Shown here piece by piece: positions 17,061-27,084 of a stretch of DNA of 64,000 nucleotides. Numbering within the stretch: position 1 is the first letter of the stretch; every line of letters starts with the position of its first letter. Position numbers and translations under genes: made by a program. The notes under the pieces are model-generated. The model searched no databases and had not been told where the DNA came from. It saw nothing but the letters and a program-made list of their open reading frames with translations. This DNA comes from Paracoccus halophilus (GTDB lineage: Bacteria; Pseudomonadota; Alphaproteobacteria; Rhodobacterales; Rhodobacteraceae): assembly GCF_000763905.1 (NCBI RefSeq), contig NZ_JRKN01000015.1, positions 1-64,000 on the forward strand, written 5' to 3'.

Positions 17061-20000
17061 ATGCCTGACAACGCCCCCCGATTCATCCACCTGCGTACGC
17101 ATTCCGAACATTCGCTGCTGGAGGGCGCGGTTCCGGTCAAGAAACTGGCCGAGCTGGCGGCGCAGAACGGCATGCCCGCCGTCGCGCTGACCGATACCAA
17201 TGCGCTCTTCGCGGCGCTGGAGTTTTCCGTCAAGGCGCAGGATGCCGGCGTGCAGCCGATCATCGGCTGTCAGGTCACGCTCGAGACCGGCGCGGTGACC
17301 GGCCCGGTCGTGCTGCTGGCGCAGGATCAGGCGGGCTGGCTGAACCTGATGGATATCTCGACCTGCCTTTACCTGCGCGGCGACGGTTCGCTGCCGCATG
17401 TCACGCTGGAGGAACTTGAGGCGCGTTCGGCGGGTCTGATCTGCCTGACCGGCGGCGCGCAGGGCCCTTTGGGCCAGATGGTCGCGCAGGGACATCTGCC
17501 CGAGGCACGCGCCCTGGCCCAGCGTCTGGCGGCGGCCTTTCCGACCCGGCTTTACGTCGAATTGCAGCGCCACCACGATGCCGAAGGCCGCCCGATGCCT
17601 GAGGAACAGGCGGCCGAAGGCGGCATGATCGACATCGCCTATGCGCTGGATCTGCCACTGGTCGCCACCAATGATGTCTATTTCCCCAAGGCGGACCTTT
17701 ATGATGCGCATGACGCGCTGATCTGCATTTCCGAACGCGCCTATGTCGATCAGACCGCACCCCGCCGCCGCCTGACGCCGCAGCATTACTTCAAGTCCCC
17801 GGCCGAGATGGCGGCGCTCTTTGCCGATCTGCCCGAGGCCATCGAGAACACGGTGGAGATCGCCCGCCGCTGCGCCTTTGCCGTTTCCCGGCACGAGCCG
17901 ATCCTGCCGAAATTCGCCGATGACGAGGTCGAGGAACTGCGCCGTCAGGCCTGGGACGGGCTGCGCGCGCGGCTGGCGATCATCCCCCATGCCGTCAGCG
18001 TCGAGGAATATGAGGCGCGCCTGAAATTCGAGCTGGGCATCATCGAGCAGATGGGCTTTCCCGGGTATTTCCTGATCGTTGCCGATTTCATCAAATGGGC
18101 CAAGGATCAGGGCATTCCGGTCGGGCCGGGCCGGGGTTCGGGCGCGGGCAGTCTTGTCGCCTATGCGTTGACGATTACCGATTTGGATCCATTGCGTTAC
18201 AGCCTGCTGTTCGAGCGGTTTCTAAATCCTGAGCGGGTCAGCATGCCCGATTTCGACATCGATTTCTGCATGGACCGCCGCGAAGAGGTGATCCGCTACG
18301 TTCAGGAGAAATACGGCCGCGAGAAGGTCGGCCAGATCATCACCTTCGGCGCGCTGCTCTCCAAGGCGGCGGTGCGCGATGTCGGGCGCGTGCTGCAACT
18401 GCCCTTCGGCCAGGTCGATCGCCTCTCCAAGATGATCCCGGTCGAGGGCGTCAAGCCGGTCAGCGTCACCAAGGCCCTGGCCGATGAGCCGCGCCTGCGC
18501 GAGGCCGCCAAGGAAGAGGTCGTCGCCCGCCTGCTGGACTATGCCGCCAAGATCGAGGGGCTGCTCAGGAACGCCTCGACCCATGCCGCCGGCGTGGTGA
18601 TCGGCGACCGGCCGCTGCACCATCTGGTGCCGCTTTACCGCGATCCGGCCTCGGACATGCCGGCCACGCAGTTCAACATGAAATGGGTCGAGCAGGCCGG
18701 GCTGGTCAAATTCGACTTTCTGGGCCTCAAGACCCTGACCGTGATCCAGAACGCGGTCGACCTGATCAATGGCGGCGGCCGGCCGCTGCATGTAGCGGCC
18801 GACGGGCGCCAGCTTTATCAGCCGGCCGAGGGCGCGGAAAACCAGATCAACGCCATCCCCCTGGACGACAAACCGAGTTACGATCTGTTCGCCAGCGCCC
18901 GCACGGTGGCCGTGTTCCAGGTCGAAAGCTCGGGCATGATGGATGCGCTGCGGCGGATGAAGCCGACCTGCATCGAGGATATCGTGGCGCTGGTGGCGCT
19001 GTACCGTCCCGGCCCGATGGAGAACATCCCGACCTATTGCGAGGTCAAGAACGGCGTCCGCGATCTGGAATCGATCCATCCCAGCATCGACCATATCCTG
19101 GCCGAAACCCAGGGCATCATCGTCTATCAGGAACAGGTGATGCAGATCGCGCAGGTCATGGCCGGCTACAGCCTGGGCGGCGCCGACCTGCTGCGCCGCG
19201 CCATGGGCAAGAAGATCGCCGAGGAAATGGCCAAGGAGCGGCCGAAATTCGTCGACGGCTCGGTTGCGAACGGGGTCGATTCAAAGAAGGCCGGGGAAGT
19301 ATTTGACCTGTTGGAGAAATTCGCCAATTACGGTTTCAACAAATCGCATGCGGCGGCCTATGCCGTGGTCAGCTACCAGACCGCCTGGCTCAAGGCCAAT
19401 CACCCGGTCGAATTCATGGCGGCGGTGATGAATTGCGACATTCATCTGACTGACAAGCTGGCGGTCTATAAGCGCGAGGCCGACCGGATGGGGATCGAGA
19501 CCGTGCCGCCCTGCGTCAACCGCTCAGATGCGACGTTCACCGTCAGGGAGGGCCGCATCCTTTACGCGCTTGGCGCGCTCAAGGGCGTCGGCGTCGAGGC
19601 GATGCGGATGATCGTGCAGGCGCGCGGCGACCGGGCTTTCAAGGACATGCATGATTTTGCCCGCCGCGTGGACATGCGCCGCGTCGGCAAGCGCCCGCTG
19701 GAGATGCTGGCCCGTGCCGGTGCCTTCGACATGCTGGAGGAAAGCCGCGCCAGGGTGCTGAAATCGCTGGACGGGCTGGTGGCATGGTCGGCTGCCGTGC
19801 AAGAGGCTGCGCAATCCAGCCAGTCCTCGCTTTTCGGTGGCGGCGAGGATCTGCCGCCGCCGCGCCCGGTGCCGGCGCCGATCTGGATGCCGGCCGAAAA
19901 GCTGGGCGAGGAACATGCGGCCATCGGCTTTTACCTGTCGGGCCATCCGCTGGACGATTACCAGCCCGCGCTGCGCCGCAAGGGCGTGCAGACCCTGGCC

Positions 20001-20534
20001 GAGGTGACGGCTGCGGCGCAGGACGGGGCGCTGGTCGCGTCGATGGCCGGGACGGTCGCCAACCGGCAGGAAAAGAAATCCGCGCGCGGCACGCGCTACG
20101 CCTTTGTCGGCCTGTCCGATCCGACCGGGCTTTACGAGGTCACCGTGTTTTCCGACACGCTGGACGCGCATCGCCAGCATCTGGAACCGGGCGAGAATGT
20201 CGTGCTGCAGGTGCAGGTCGAGCCCTCGGGCGATCAGGTCAAGCTGCTGGCGCGCGGCGTCACGCCGCTGGACCAGTATGTCGCCGATGCCGGCGCCAAC
20301 CGGCTGGCGGTCGAGATCATCGGGCCGGACGCCGTGCCCGGCATCGCCGCGGCGCTGGCGCGCATCCAGGCCCAGATCCGCGCCCCCGCGCGCGCCTGCG
20401 GCCCGATCTCGCTGCGGCTCAAGGATGGCGAGGATCTGGTCGATATCGAAATCACCGCCGAGGCGCCGCTGACCACGCCCGCGCGGCAGGCCTTGCGGGT
20501 GGTGCCGGGGGTTCTGGACGTGCTGGAGGAATAG
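17061..20534 (+). CDS. dnaE: DNA polymerase III subunit alpha
   Basis: A 1157-residue replicative C-family polymerase (DnaE1). Domains in order: PHP domain from FIHLRTHSEHSLLEGAV; palm with GPGRGSGAGSLVAYAL and the catalytic aspartates of MPDFDIDFCMDRRE (about residues 395-408); fingers and thumb including YQEQVMQIAQVMAGYSLGGA and NKSHAAAYAVVSYQTAWLK; helix-hairpin-helix near 'YALGALKGVGVEAM'; OB fold with VASMAGTVANRQEKKSARGT. The length is that of DnaE1 and not the error-prone DnaE2, and there is no imuA/imuB neighbour. The ATG is 87 bases after the acpP terminator. Confidence 0.97.
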   Translation: MPDNAPRFIHLRTHSEHSLLEGAVPVKKLAELAAQNGMPAVALTDTNALFAALEFSVKAQDAGVQPIIGCQVTLETGAVTGPVVLLAQDQAGWLNLMDISTCLYLRGDGSLPHVTLEELEARSAGLICLTGGAQGPLGQMVAQGHLPEARALAQRLAAAFPTRLYVELQRHHDAEGRPMPEEQAAEGGMIDIAYALDLPLVATNDVYFPKADLYDAHDALICISERAYVDQTAPRRRLTPQHYFKSPAEMAALFADLPEAIENTVEIARRCAFAVSRHEPILPKFADDEVEELRRQAWDGLRARLAIIPHAVSVEEYEARLKFELGIIEQMGFPGYFLIVADFIKWAKDQGIPVGPGRGSGAGSLVAYALTITDLDPLRYSLLFERFLNPERVSMPDFDIDFCMDRREEVIRYVQEKYGREKVGQIITFGALLSKAAVRDVGRVLQLPFGQVDRLSKMIPVEGVKPVSVTKALADEPRLREAAKEEVVARLLDYAAKIEGLLRNASTHAAGVVIGDRPLHHLVPLYRDPASDMPATQFNMKWVEQAGLVKFDFLGLKTLTVIQNAVDLINGGGRPLHVAADGRQLYQPAEGAENQINAIPLDDKPSYDLFASARTVAVFQVESSGMMDALRRMKPTCIEDIVALVALYRPGPMENIPTYCEVKNGVRDLESIHPSIDHILAETQGIIVYQEQVMQIAQVMAGYSLGGADLLRRAMGKKIAEEMAKERPKFVDGSVANGVDSKKAGEVFDLLEKFANYGFNKSHAAAYAVVSYQTAWLKANHPVEFMAAVMNCDIHLTDKLAVYKREADRMGIETVPPCVNRSDATFTVREGRILYALGALKGVGVEAMRMIVQARGDRAFKDMHDFARRVDMRRVGKRPLEMLARAGAFDMLEESRARVLKSLDGLVAWSAAVQEAAQSSQSSLFGGGEDLPPPRPVPAPIWMPAEKLGEEHAAIGFYLSGHPLDDYQPALRRKGVQTLAEVTAAAQDGALVASMAGTVANRQEKKSARGTRYAFVGLSDPTGLYEVTVFSDTLDAHRQHLEPGENVVLQVQVEPSGDQVKLLARGVTPLDQYVADAGANRLAVEIIGPDAVPGIAAALARIQAQIRAPARACGPISLRLKDGEDLVDIEITAEAPLTTPARQALRVVPGVLDVLEE

Positions 20535-20538
20535 GTTT

Positions 20539-20578
20539 GGCATCCGGTTGGGCGGCGGGCCTGATGCCCCCGGATGCC
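20539..20578 (+). terminator. Long stem-loop after dnaE
   Basis: GGCATCCGG (20539-20547) and CCGGATGCC (20570-20578) are perfect inverted copies, and an inner GGGC/GCCC pair extends the stem. It begins four bases after the dnaE stop and ends ahead of the next gene's ribosome site. There is no T run, so it may protect or attenuate a transcript rather than terminate it. Confidence 0.5.
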
Positions 20579-20607
20579 GAAAAGTTGACGATTCAGGAGA
20601 GGTTTCG

Positions 20608-21774
20608 ATGAAAGCACCCGTAATTCGCAATGGCGGCATACCGACGCAGGACGGGGCCGTGACCCGTTATCTGGCCGATGAGCTGACCGGCCGGCCCTGG
20701 TACAATCCCAACAAGCCGGTGATCTTCGTCAACGGGATGTTGAATGACGGCGCCGGACATGCCGAGAACGCCACCCGCCTGTCGGCCATGCTGGGCGCCA
20801 GCGTCTATGGCGTGTTCAACAAGTCGCAGGGCGGGCTGGTCGATCTGGTCCAGTGCCTGACCGACAAGCTGAAATTCGCCAGCCTGCAGAAGCCGGACCA
20901 AAAGGTTCTGGCGCATGGCTCGCCCGCGAATCTGCTGCTGAGCAAATATCTGGGGCCGGCCGCCCTGGCCCTGCCGCCGCGTTCGGATTTCGGCAGCTGG
21001 CACGCGATCACCGAGGCGCTGTATCAGCTGGAAAAGGCTGCGGCCCCCGGCCTTTCCAAGGACGATTATGTTCATGGCCTGCTGGGCGACAACGCGGCGA
21101 CGCGGGCGCTTTACGCGCTGCTTCTGGCCGCGCCGGGCGGCATGCTGGGCACGCCGATCCATGCCCATAGCCAGGGCAATCTGATCGTCTCGAACGCGCT
21201 GACCGGGGTGGCTCTGGCGCGCGGCGCCGGCGCGATCCGGGGGCTTGAGGTGTTCAGCTATGGCTCGCCGGTTCAGGGCTGGCCCGACGGGCTGCGGCGG
21301 GTCAACAATGCCCTGACTTTTGACGGTGTCGGATTGCTGGACCTGACCATGGACTGGAGCAGTTCCAAGGTGGGCTATCGCTTTTCGCACGGGCTGAACC
21401 CGCTGACCCATGCGTTCAGGTATTACGCCGAGGCCGACCCGGAATTCGTGATCAACCGTTTCCGCACCGGCGGCTGGGGCATGACCGTCAACATGGACGA
21501 AAAGGGGCTTGCCAGATTTCTGGTCTCGCTGGGCAACAATACCGAGCGCCTGAAAAGGATCTTCGACCGGCTGGAAAAATCGCATTGGAGCGACAGCGAC
21601 GATGTGGCGCTGGAATATGTCGGCCTGCTTTCGGACAGGGAACTGGTCGCGCTGCGCGACAGCGATGGCGGGGCTCTTGTCGCGCAACTGATCCGCTTGC
21701 TGGGCGCGGGCTATCTGGCGGGAAGCGAGCGCCGCGCGATCGAGCGTCTGCGGGCAATCCAGCCGCTGTCCTGA
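20608..21774 (+). CDS. Putative alpha/beta-hydrolase (lipase-like) protein with a helical C-terminal module; function unknown
   Basis: A 388-residue protein with no signal peptide. A lipase-like core is suggested by NKPVIFVNGMLNDGAGHA (oxyanion strand), the nucleophile elbow IHAHSQGN (Ser188), an EVFSYGSPVQGWP strand, an acidic stretch FDGVGLLDLT, and LTHAFRYY with a candidate catalytic His268. Residues after about 310 form a separate helical region, including 'LLSDRELVALRDSDGG', similar in pattern to tails I have seen on contractile-injection-type or polymorphic effectors, but this is only an impression. Ribosome site GGAGAGG precedes the ATG at 20608. It lies alone after dnaE. No symbol or substrate can be given. 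Confidence 0.6.
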   Translation: MKAPVIRNGGIPTQDGAVTRYLADELTGRPWYNPNKPVIFVNGMLNDGAGHAENATRLSAMLGASVYGVFNKSQGGLVDLVQCLTDKLKFASLQKPDQKVLAHGSPANLLLSKYLGPAALALPPRSDFGSWHAITEALYQLEKAAAPGLSKDDYVHGLLGDNAATRALYALLLAAPGGMLGTPIHAHSQGNLIVSNALTGVALARGAGAIRGLEVFSYGSPVQGWPDGLRRVNNALTFDGVGLLDLTMDWSSSKVGYRFSHGLNPLTHAFRYYAEADPEFVINRFRTGGWGMTVNMDEKGLARFLVSLGNNTERLKRIFDRLEKSHWSDSDDVALEYVGLLSDRELVALRDSDGGALVAQLIRLLGAGYLAGSERRAIERLRAIQPLS

Positions 21775-21816
21775 CCGCGCATTGCGCGGCACGGGTCCCG
21801 GCCCCTTGCCGCGCGT

Positions 21817-22587
21817 TCAGCGCCGGCCGAAGCGTTGCTTGAGCAATCTCTGGGAGCGGTAATCGTCGTTCAGCAGAATGCGCAGGTTGCGCCGGCCTTC
21901 CACCGAGAGCTTCTTGCTGAAAAGCTCGTCCCGGTTGTCATAGCCGGCGGTGAATTCGGCCTTGTCATGGCCGACCTCCAGGCGCCTTTTGGCATAGCGC
22001 TCGTCCATTGCCGCGGCAAAATTCTGCAGATCCTCGGCCAGGCGTTCGGTTTCGCACAGCCATGTCCGCGCCTTTGGCAGGGCAGTCACGACATCCGCCG
22101 GCACGTACCAGCCCTGGCCCATGCCCATATGGCCAAAGCGCGAAAACTCCAATGCGCGCGCGGCCTTGTCGCTGTCATCCGAGGATAAGGCGCAGGCCAG
22201 CATGTCGGCGGTGCGGAACTCCTCGAAGAATGGCTTGACATAGGGCGCCCGGGTCTTCTCGTTGAGAAAGAACCTGTGCTTGTCCCAGTTGAAGGCCGAA
22301 ACGAAGCGGCTGATCGGGTCGCGCAGCGCGATCAGATAGGTGAATTCCTTCTGCGTGCCGAACAGGGTTTCACGCAGCAACTGGTTGGCGTTGCGGGTGT
22401 GCAGCTCGAACATCGCGTGGTTGCGGGTCAGACCGCGCCTGAGGGCCTTCATGACGCTGCCGCCGGCGCATTTGCCGACATGGACAAAGACGATTCCCGC
22501 CCTTTTCTCGGCCTCCATTTCGGCCAGCGAAGGATTCATGACGGCGGTCATTGGTCTAAAGTTGGAGGCCAAGAGCTTGAGTTTCAT
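21817..22587 (-). CDS. Sulfotransferase family 2 domain protein
   Basis: A 256-residue protein that probably moves sulfate from PAPS to a carbohydrate. GIVFVHVGKCAGGSVMKAL is the 5'-phosphosulfate loop (usually K-x-G-S/G-S) and YLIALRDPISRFVSAFNWDK is the 3'-phosphate site (RDPxxRxxSAF), the two hallmarks of the family. Bacterial members modify surface polysaccharides or signalling glycans. I chose the ATG at 22585-22587 (MKLKLLASNF); the frame is open further upstream to a GTG at 22654-22656, and a later ATG (MTAVMNPSL) is also possible. There are no glycan genes nearby, so the acceptor is unknown. Confidence 0.75.
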   Translation of the reverse strand: MKLKLLASNFRPMTAVMNPSLAEMEAEKRAGIVFVHVGKCAGGSVMKALRRGLTRNHAMFELHTRNANQLLRETLFGTQKEFTYLIALRDPISRFVSAFNWDKHRFFLNEKTRAPYVKPFFEEFRTADMLACALSSDDSDKAARALEFSRFGHMGMGQGWYVPADVVTALPKARTWLCETERLAEDLQNFAAAMDERYAKRRLEVGHDKAEFTAGYDNRDELFSKKLSVEGRRNLRILLNDDYRSQRLLKQRFGRR

Positions 22588-22763
22588 ATCCGTTGCCGTT
22601 CCAGCAGCAGTCCCGGAGGTCGCCGCGCTCTTATTAGGTGCTTTCCACAGGGTCACGCACTACCGGCTCATCGCATGGATCACAAGGCCGGCTTGCGGCC
22701 GGGGCGCGGGAAAGATCGGGGCGCGGCATTCCTGCCGCGCCCGCCAACCTGCGCGTTCGCGCC

Positions 22764-23813
<1,050 letters not shown>

Positions 23814-23882
23814 TTACTAGCAGGGCCGCGCGGCCAGTTCTGTGCATTTTTCGCGGATTGTCTGGATATTTGATGATAGTCA

Positions 23883-23896
23883 TGCCAGATTTGGCA
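23883..23896. promoter_or_regulatory. Inverted repeat in the ilvC/lrp intergenic region
   Basis: TGCCA-GATT-TGGCA is a perfect 5-bp inverted repeat, 17 bases ahead of the first Lrp gene in a locally A+T-rich stretch. An Lrp/AsnC protein could bind here and control itself and ilvC, but the motif is short. Confidence 0.35.
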
Positions 23897-23912
23897 AAAA
23901 GGTGAAAAATTC

Positions 23913-24368
23913 ATGCCCGACGCCACCGATCGCCGCATCCTGCGCCAGCTTCTGGCGGATCCCGGCATCGCCAATGCCGAACTCGCCGAACGGGCAGGGG
24001 TCACGCCCGCCAGCCTGTGGCGCCGGCTGGAACGGATGCGCGAAACCGGCACCATCCGCGCGACCGAGAGCCGCATCGACTGGCGCCGGCTGGGATATGA
24101 GGTCGAGGTCAGCCTGCGCTTCACGCTGGACAAGACCGATCCGCGCGCCTTTGACGACTTCATCGCCGCTGCCCGCCGCGTGCCGGAAGTGACCGAGATC
24201 CAGACCTTTCTCGGCTCGGTCGATCTGCGGTTGTCGGTGATTGCCCGCGACATGGCGCATTGGCAGCAGATCTATCGCGAGAGCATCCTGACCCTGCCGC
24301 ATGTCACCGATTCCGACGCGCTGATGCTGGTCAGCACCATCAAGGATGTGCAGGAGCTGCCGCTGTGA
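23913..24368 (+). CDS. Lrp/AsnC family transcriptional regulator (first of a pair)
   Basis: A 151-residue regulator. Residues 1-60 form the AsnC-type helix-turn-helix (DRRILRQLLADPGIANAELA, then VTPASLWRRLERM), and the C-terminal half is the ligand-binding RAM domain (EVEVSLRFTLDK, VPEVTEIQTFLGSVDLRLSV, SILTLPHVTDSDALM). Members sense amino acids and act as dimers or octamers. It is divergent from ilvC with 126 bp between starts, and its stop overlaps the start of a second Lrp gene. Ligand and targets are inferred, with branched-chain amino acids the simplest guess. Confidence 0.9.
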   Translation: MPDATDRRILRQLLADPGIANAELAERAGVTPASLWRRLERMRETGTIRATESRIDWRRLGYEVEVSLRFTLDKTDPRAFDDFIAAARRVPEVTEIQTFLGSVDLRLSVIARDMAHWQQIYRESILTLPHVTDSDALMLVSTIKDVQELPL

Positions 24369-24838
24369 GCGATGCCGCCTTTGTCCCCGATGCGACCGAT
24401 CTGGCGATCCTGCGCCTGCTGGCCGGCGACGCGACGCTGAGCGCGGCCGAGATCGGGCGCGAACTCGGCATGACGCAGCCCGCCACATGGCGGCGCATCC
24501 GGCGCCTGACCGAGGCGGGCGTGATCGCCGGGAGGCGGATCTCCGTCGATATGGCCGCGCTTGGCTTTGGCGTGACCGTGTTTCTGGGCATCCGGCTGGC
24601 CGCCAGGGGCCGCACCAGCCTTGAGGATTTCGAGCGCGCCGTGACCGCCATCCCCGAGGTTCAGACCGTCCAGCATGTGCTGGGCCAGTTCGATTACCGG
24701 CTGCGCATCCATGCCCGCGACATCGCCGATTTCGAACGCATCCTGCGCCGCCGCATCATGACCCTGCCCGGCGTGGGCCAGGTCGAAGCCAACGTGATGC
24801 TGTCCGAGGAACGCCGGCCCGGCCCGCTAGGTGTTTGA
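24365..24838 (+). CDS. Lrp/AsnC family transcriptional regulator (second of a pair)
   Basis: A 157-residue protein, same family as the preceding gene. The GTG at 24365 overlaps the upstream TGA (GTGA), so the two are translationally coupled and likely made in similar amounts. Helix-turn-helix is DLAILRLLAGDATLSAAEIG with MTQPATWRRIRRLTEAGVI; the RAM domain includes FGVTVFLGIRLAA and VQTVQHVLGQFDYRLRIHA. The paired arrangement suggests hetero-oligomers. The stop codon sits at the boundary with an IS5 remnant, so the last few residues could have been altered by that event. Confidence 0.88.
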   Translation: MSDAAFVPDATDLAILRLLAGDATLSAAEIGRELGMTQPATWRRIRRLTEAGVIAGRRISVDMAALGFGVTVFLGIRLAARGRTSLEDFERAVTAIPEVQTVQHVLGQFDYRLRIHARDIADFERILRRRIMTLPGVGQVEANVMLSEERRPGPLGV

Positions 24839-25382
24839 GCGCCCGCGACGGGTTGCTGGGGATCACCGCGATGGTGTTCCTGTCGGCGATGAAAGCGCCG
24901 AACGCAACGCCATCGATGAGCGGCGCTGCACCGACGCTGCGAAAGCGGTGGTCAGGCATCGCGCGAAAGCGCACAAGGTTGCCCGGGGCGTCGGTCAGCG
25001 CCAGAATCCTGGTGCTCATACCGCCTTCCGAGCGGCCAATGGCGTGGTTCTGAGGCCATATTTTGCGCGCTGGCCGTGCCGGCGCACTTTGACGATGCTG
25101 ACGTCAACCATGGTGTATTCGATGTCTGGCTTATCCGGCATGGCGCAAAAAATCCGTTTTGAAACAATATTTTTCGTCAATCGCGAAACCGCCTGTACGC
25201 ACTGTTCCAGTTGCCGGACCGGGCTGGAAGATCGCGCCATGACTGCCTGTCTGGACGATCCACAGCACCGCCTCCAAGAACAGCCGATTGTTCCCTCTGC
25301 TCCGCCCGGGGGCTGTAGTCTTGACCAGACTATGCGGCTCCTTCTTCGCACATTGGGCGTCCGTGAGCACAAAACCTTCCAT
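24837..25382 (-). pseudogene. Decayed IS5-family transposase
   Basis: On the minus strand, consecutive pieces of one IS5-type transposase lie in three different frames. The first (from 25382) begins MEGFVLTDAQCAKKEPHSLV and includes NRLFLEAVLWIVQTGS; the second, down to about 25016, has IEYTMVDVSIVKVRRHGQ and GLRTTPLAARKAV; the third (from 25019) has STRILALTDAPGNLVRFRAM and GAAPLIDGVAFGAFIADRN, then AVIPSNPSR. The DDE domain is interrupted by at least two frameshifts and a deletion (the segment between GAFIADRN and AVIPS is missing), and the C-terminal third is absent. No intact terminal repeats are visible. It is a dead element wedged between the second Lrp gene and cobD. Confidence 0.8.
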
Positions 25383-25436
25383 CCAAAATGTGATTCACAT
25401 CTGCTGACCGAGGCAAACCCCAACTCCCCGCAGAAC

Positions 25437-26372
25437 TTAAAGCGCCAGCAGCAGCGCCAGCCCCAGCCCGATCAGCAGAACCGCGCGGCGATAGAGCGCC
25501 AGCCCGCGTGACAGATCGCCCGGGTCCGGGTCGCGGGCGGTTTCGTTCAGCCATGGCTCGGGTGACGGGATGCCGCCATAGCTGCGCGGCCCGGATAGCC
25601 TGACGCCAAGCGCGCCGGCCATGGCGGCCTCGGGCCAGCCGGCATTGGGCGAGCGGTGGCGACGGGCGTCGCGGCGCATGACCCTCCAGGCGTCGCGCGA
25701 CCATGCGGCCAGCGCGAACAGCCCTCCGGTCAGGCGCGAGGCGGGCAGGTTCACCAGATCGTCCAGCCTTGCGGCCACGCGCCCGAACAGCGCGTGGCGC
25801 GGGCTCATATGGCCGATCATCGAATCCAGCGTGTTGATCGCCTTATAGGCCGCGATGCCCGGCAGCCCGGCAATGGCCGCCCAGAACAGCGGCGCCGTCA
25901 CCCCGTCCGACGTGTTCTCGGCCAGGCTTTCCAGCGCGGCGCGGGCGATGGGGGCGGGGCGGTCGTCCAGGTCGCGGCCGACGATCATCGCGACGGCGGA
26001 TCTGGCCCCGGCGGTATCGCCCGACGCCAGCGGCCGGGCCACCGCCGCGACGTGATCGTGTAGTGACCGCGCGGCGACCAGCGGCCAGGCCAGTATCCCC
26101 AGGAGCAGCGGTCCGGCGGGCAGGGGCAGCAGCAGCCATGTCAGCAGAAGGGCCGGGCCAAGGGCGGCGGCCAGTGCGATGCCGGTCGCCACAGCCCCGC
26201 GCAGCATGCGGTGGCGGCCATGGTTCAGCCGCCGGTCCAGCGCCGAGATCAGCGCGCCCAGCCAGACCACGGGATGCGATATGCGGCGAAACAGCGCCGC
26301 GGGCCAGCCGAGGGCTGCATCCAGCGCCAGTGCCACCAGCGCCACGGTCAGGGTCTGGTCGGACAGGATCAT
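25437..26372 (-). CDS. cobD: Adenosylcobinamide-phosphate synthase
   Basis: A 311-residue inner-membrane protein (CobD/CbiB) that attaches aminopropanol phosphate to adenosylcobyric acid in cobalamin synthesis. 'ALALDAALGWP' opens, HPVVWLGALI and ESLAENTSDGVTAPLFWAAI with AYKAINTLDSMIGH are the family motifs, and the C-terminal part contains 'SPNAGWPEAAMAGALGVRL'. About four membrane helices. The ATG at 26370-26372 overlaps the stop of the upstream phosphatase gene by four bases. The gene ends just before the IS5 remnant. Confidence 0.93.
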   Translation of the reverse strand: MILSDQTLTVALVALALDAALGWPAALFRRISHPVVWLGALISALDRRLNHGRHRMLRGAVATGIALAAALGPALLLTWLLLPLPAGPLLLGILAWPLVAARSLHDHVAAVARPLASGDTAGARSAVAMIVGRDLDDRPAPIARAALESLAENTSDGVTAPLFWAAIAGLPGIAAYKAINTLDSMIGHMSPRHALFGRVAARLDDLVNLPASRLTGGLFALAAWSRDAWRVMRRDARRHRSPNAGWPEAAMAGALGVRLSGPRSYGGIPSPEPWLNETARDPDPGDLSRGLALYRRAVLLIGLGLALLLAL

Positions 26373-26911
26373 GGCGAGATCCGGTTCACAGCCTCGATCG
26401 CCCAGATGTCGCCGGCACGTGTCATCACCGTCAGCGACAGCGGCGCGACGGAAAAGGACAGCGCCGCCGGCCCGACCGCCAGCGCCAGCGCCGCCCGCGC
26501 GGTGCCGGCATGGGCGATGATCGCGGTGTTGCCCCGGGCGCGGTTCAGCACCGGCTGCACGCGCGCGGCCATGTCCAGAAAGCTCTCGCCGCCGGGCGGG
26601 CGATGGGCGGCCAGATCCCGGACCGGCAGCAGACCCAGGTCGGGCGGGGAGGCGCCCGGTTCCTCCCACGCGCCGAAATCCTGTTCCCACAGATCGGCGT
26701 GATATTCGGGCACAAGCCCCAATGCCGCGCAGGTCTGGCGGCAGCGCAGCGCCGGGCTGGCCCAGCAGGCATCCGCGCCGTTCAGCGCCCTTGCCGCCCA
26801 ATCCATCGCGGCGCCATCGCTGCAATCGGCCGCGACATCGCGCCGCCCGGCCAGCCCGGGCCGGGCCAGCGGCGCATGGCGCAGAATCATCAGGCGGATC
26901 GCGTCGCTCAT
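26369..26911 (-). CDS. Histidine phosphatase family protein, probable alpha-ribazole phosphatase
   Basis: A 180-residue phosphoglycerate-mutase-fold phosphatase. The phosphohistidine motif is LMILRHAPLA (RHA in place of the usual RHG); SPALRCRQT, WEQDFGAWE and AHAGTARAAL supply the remaining active-site residues, including the second histidine. Because it overlaps cobD by four bases, the likely role is the CobC step, removal of phosphate from alpha-ribazole phosphate in cobalamin nucleotide-loop assembly. The RHA variant is seen in some proteobacterial CobC-like proteins. TGAGGCCC precedes the ATG. Confidence 0.82.
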   Translation of the reverse strand: MSDAIRLMILRHAPLARPGLAGRRDVAADCSDGAAMDWAARALNGADACWASPALRCRQTCAALGLVPEYHADLWEQDFGAWEEPGASPPDLGLLPVRDLAAHRPPGGESFLDMAARVQPVLNRARGNTAIIAHAGTARAALALAVGPAALSFSVAPLSLTVMTRAGDIWAIEAVNRISP

Positions 26912-27070
26912 CGGGCCTCAATCTTTCATCGGCATGGATCGCCCGCGCTCTGGCGCTTGTCAACGCGGGCAGGGCGCTTGCCCGACTCGGGTCCGGTGGC
27001 GCAGGATTTGTCTTGGGCGGCCAAAGAAAGCTTGACTCGGGGAGGGGCGACAGGCATTTTCCGGATTAAA

Positions 27071-27084
27071 TGAACGATCGTTCA
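27071..27084. promoter_or_regulatory. Perfect palindrome ahead of liuA, probable repressor operator
   Basis: TGAACGATCGTTCA is a perfect 14-bp palindrome in an A+T-rich context, 7 bases before the ribosome site of liuA. Its form is typical of TetR-family operators; such regulators control acyl-CoA catabolism in many bacteria. No regulator gene is next to it in this window. Confidence 0.6.

Noticed and set aside
24831..25511. 226-codon plus-strand frame across the IS5 remnant
   Set aside because: It is antisense to the recognisable transposase pieces and has no start signal or domain.
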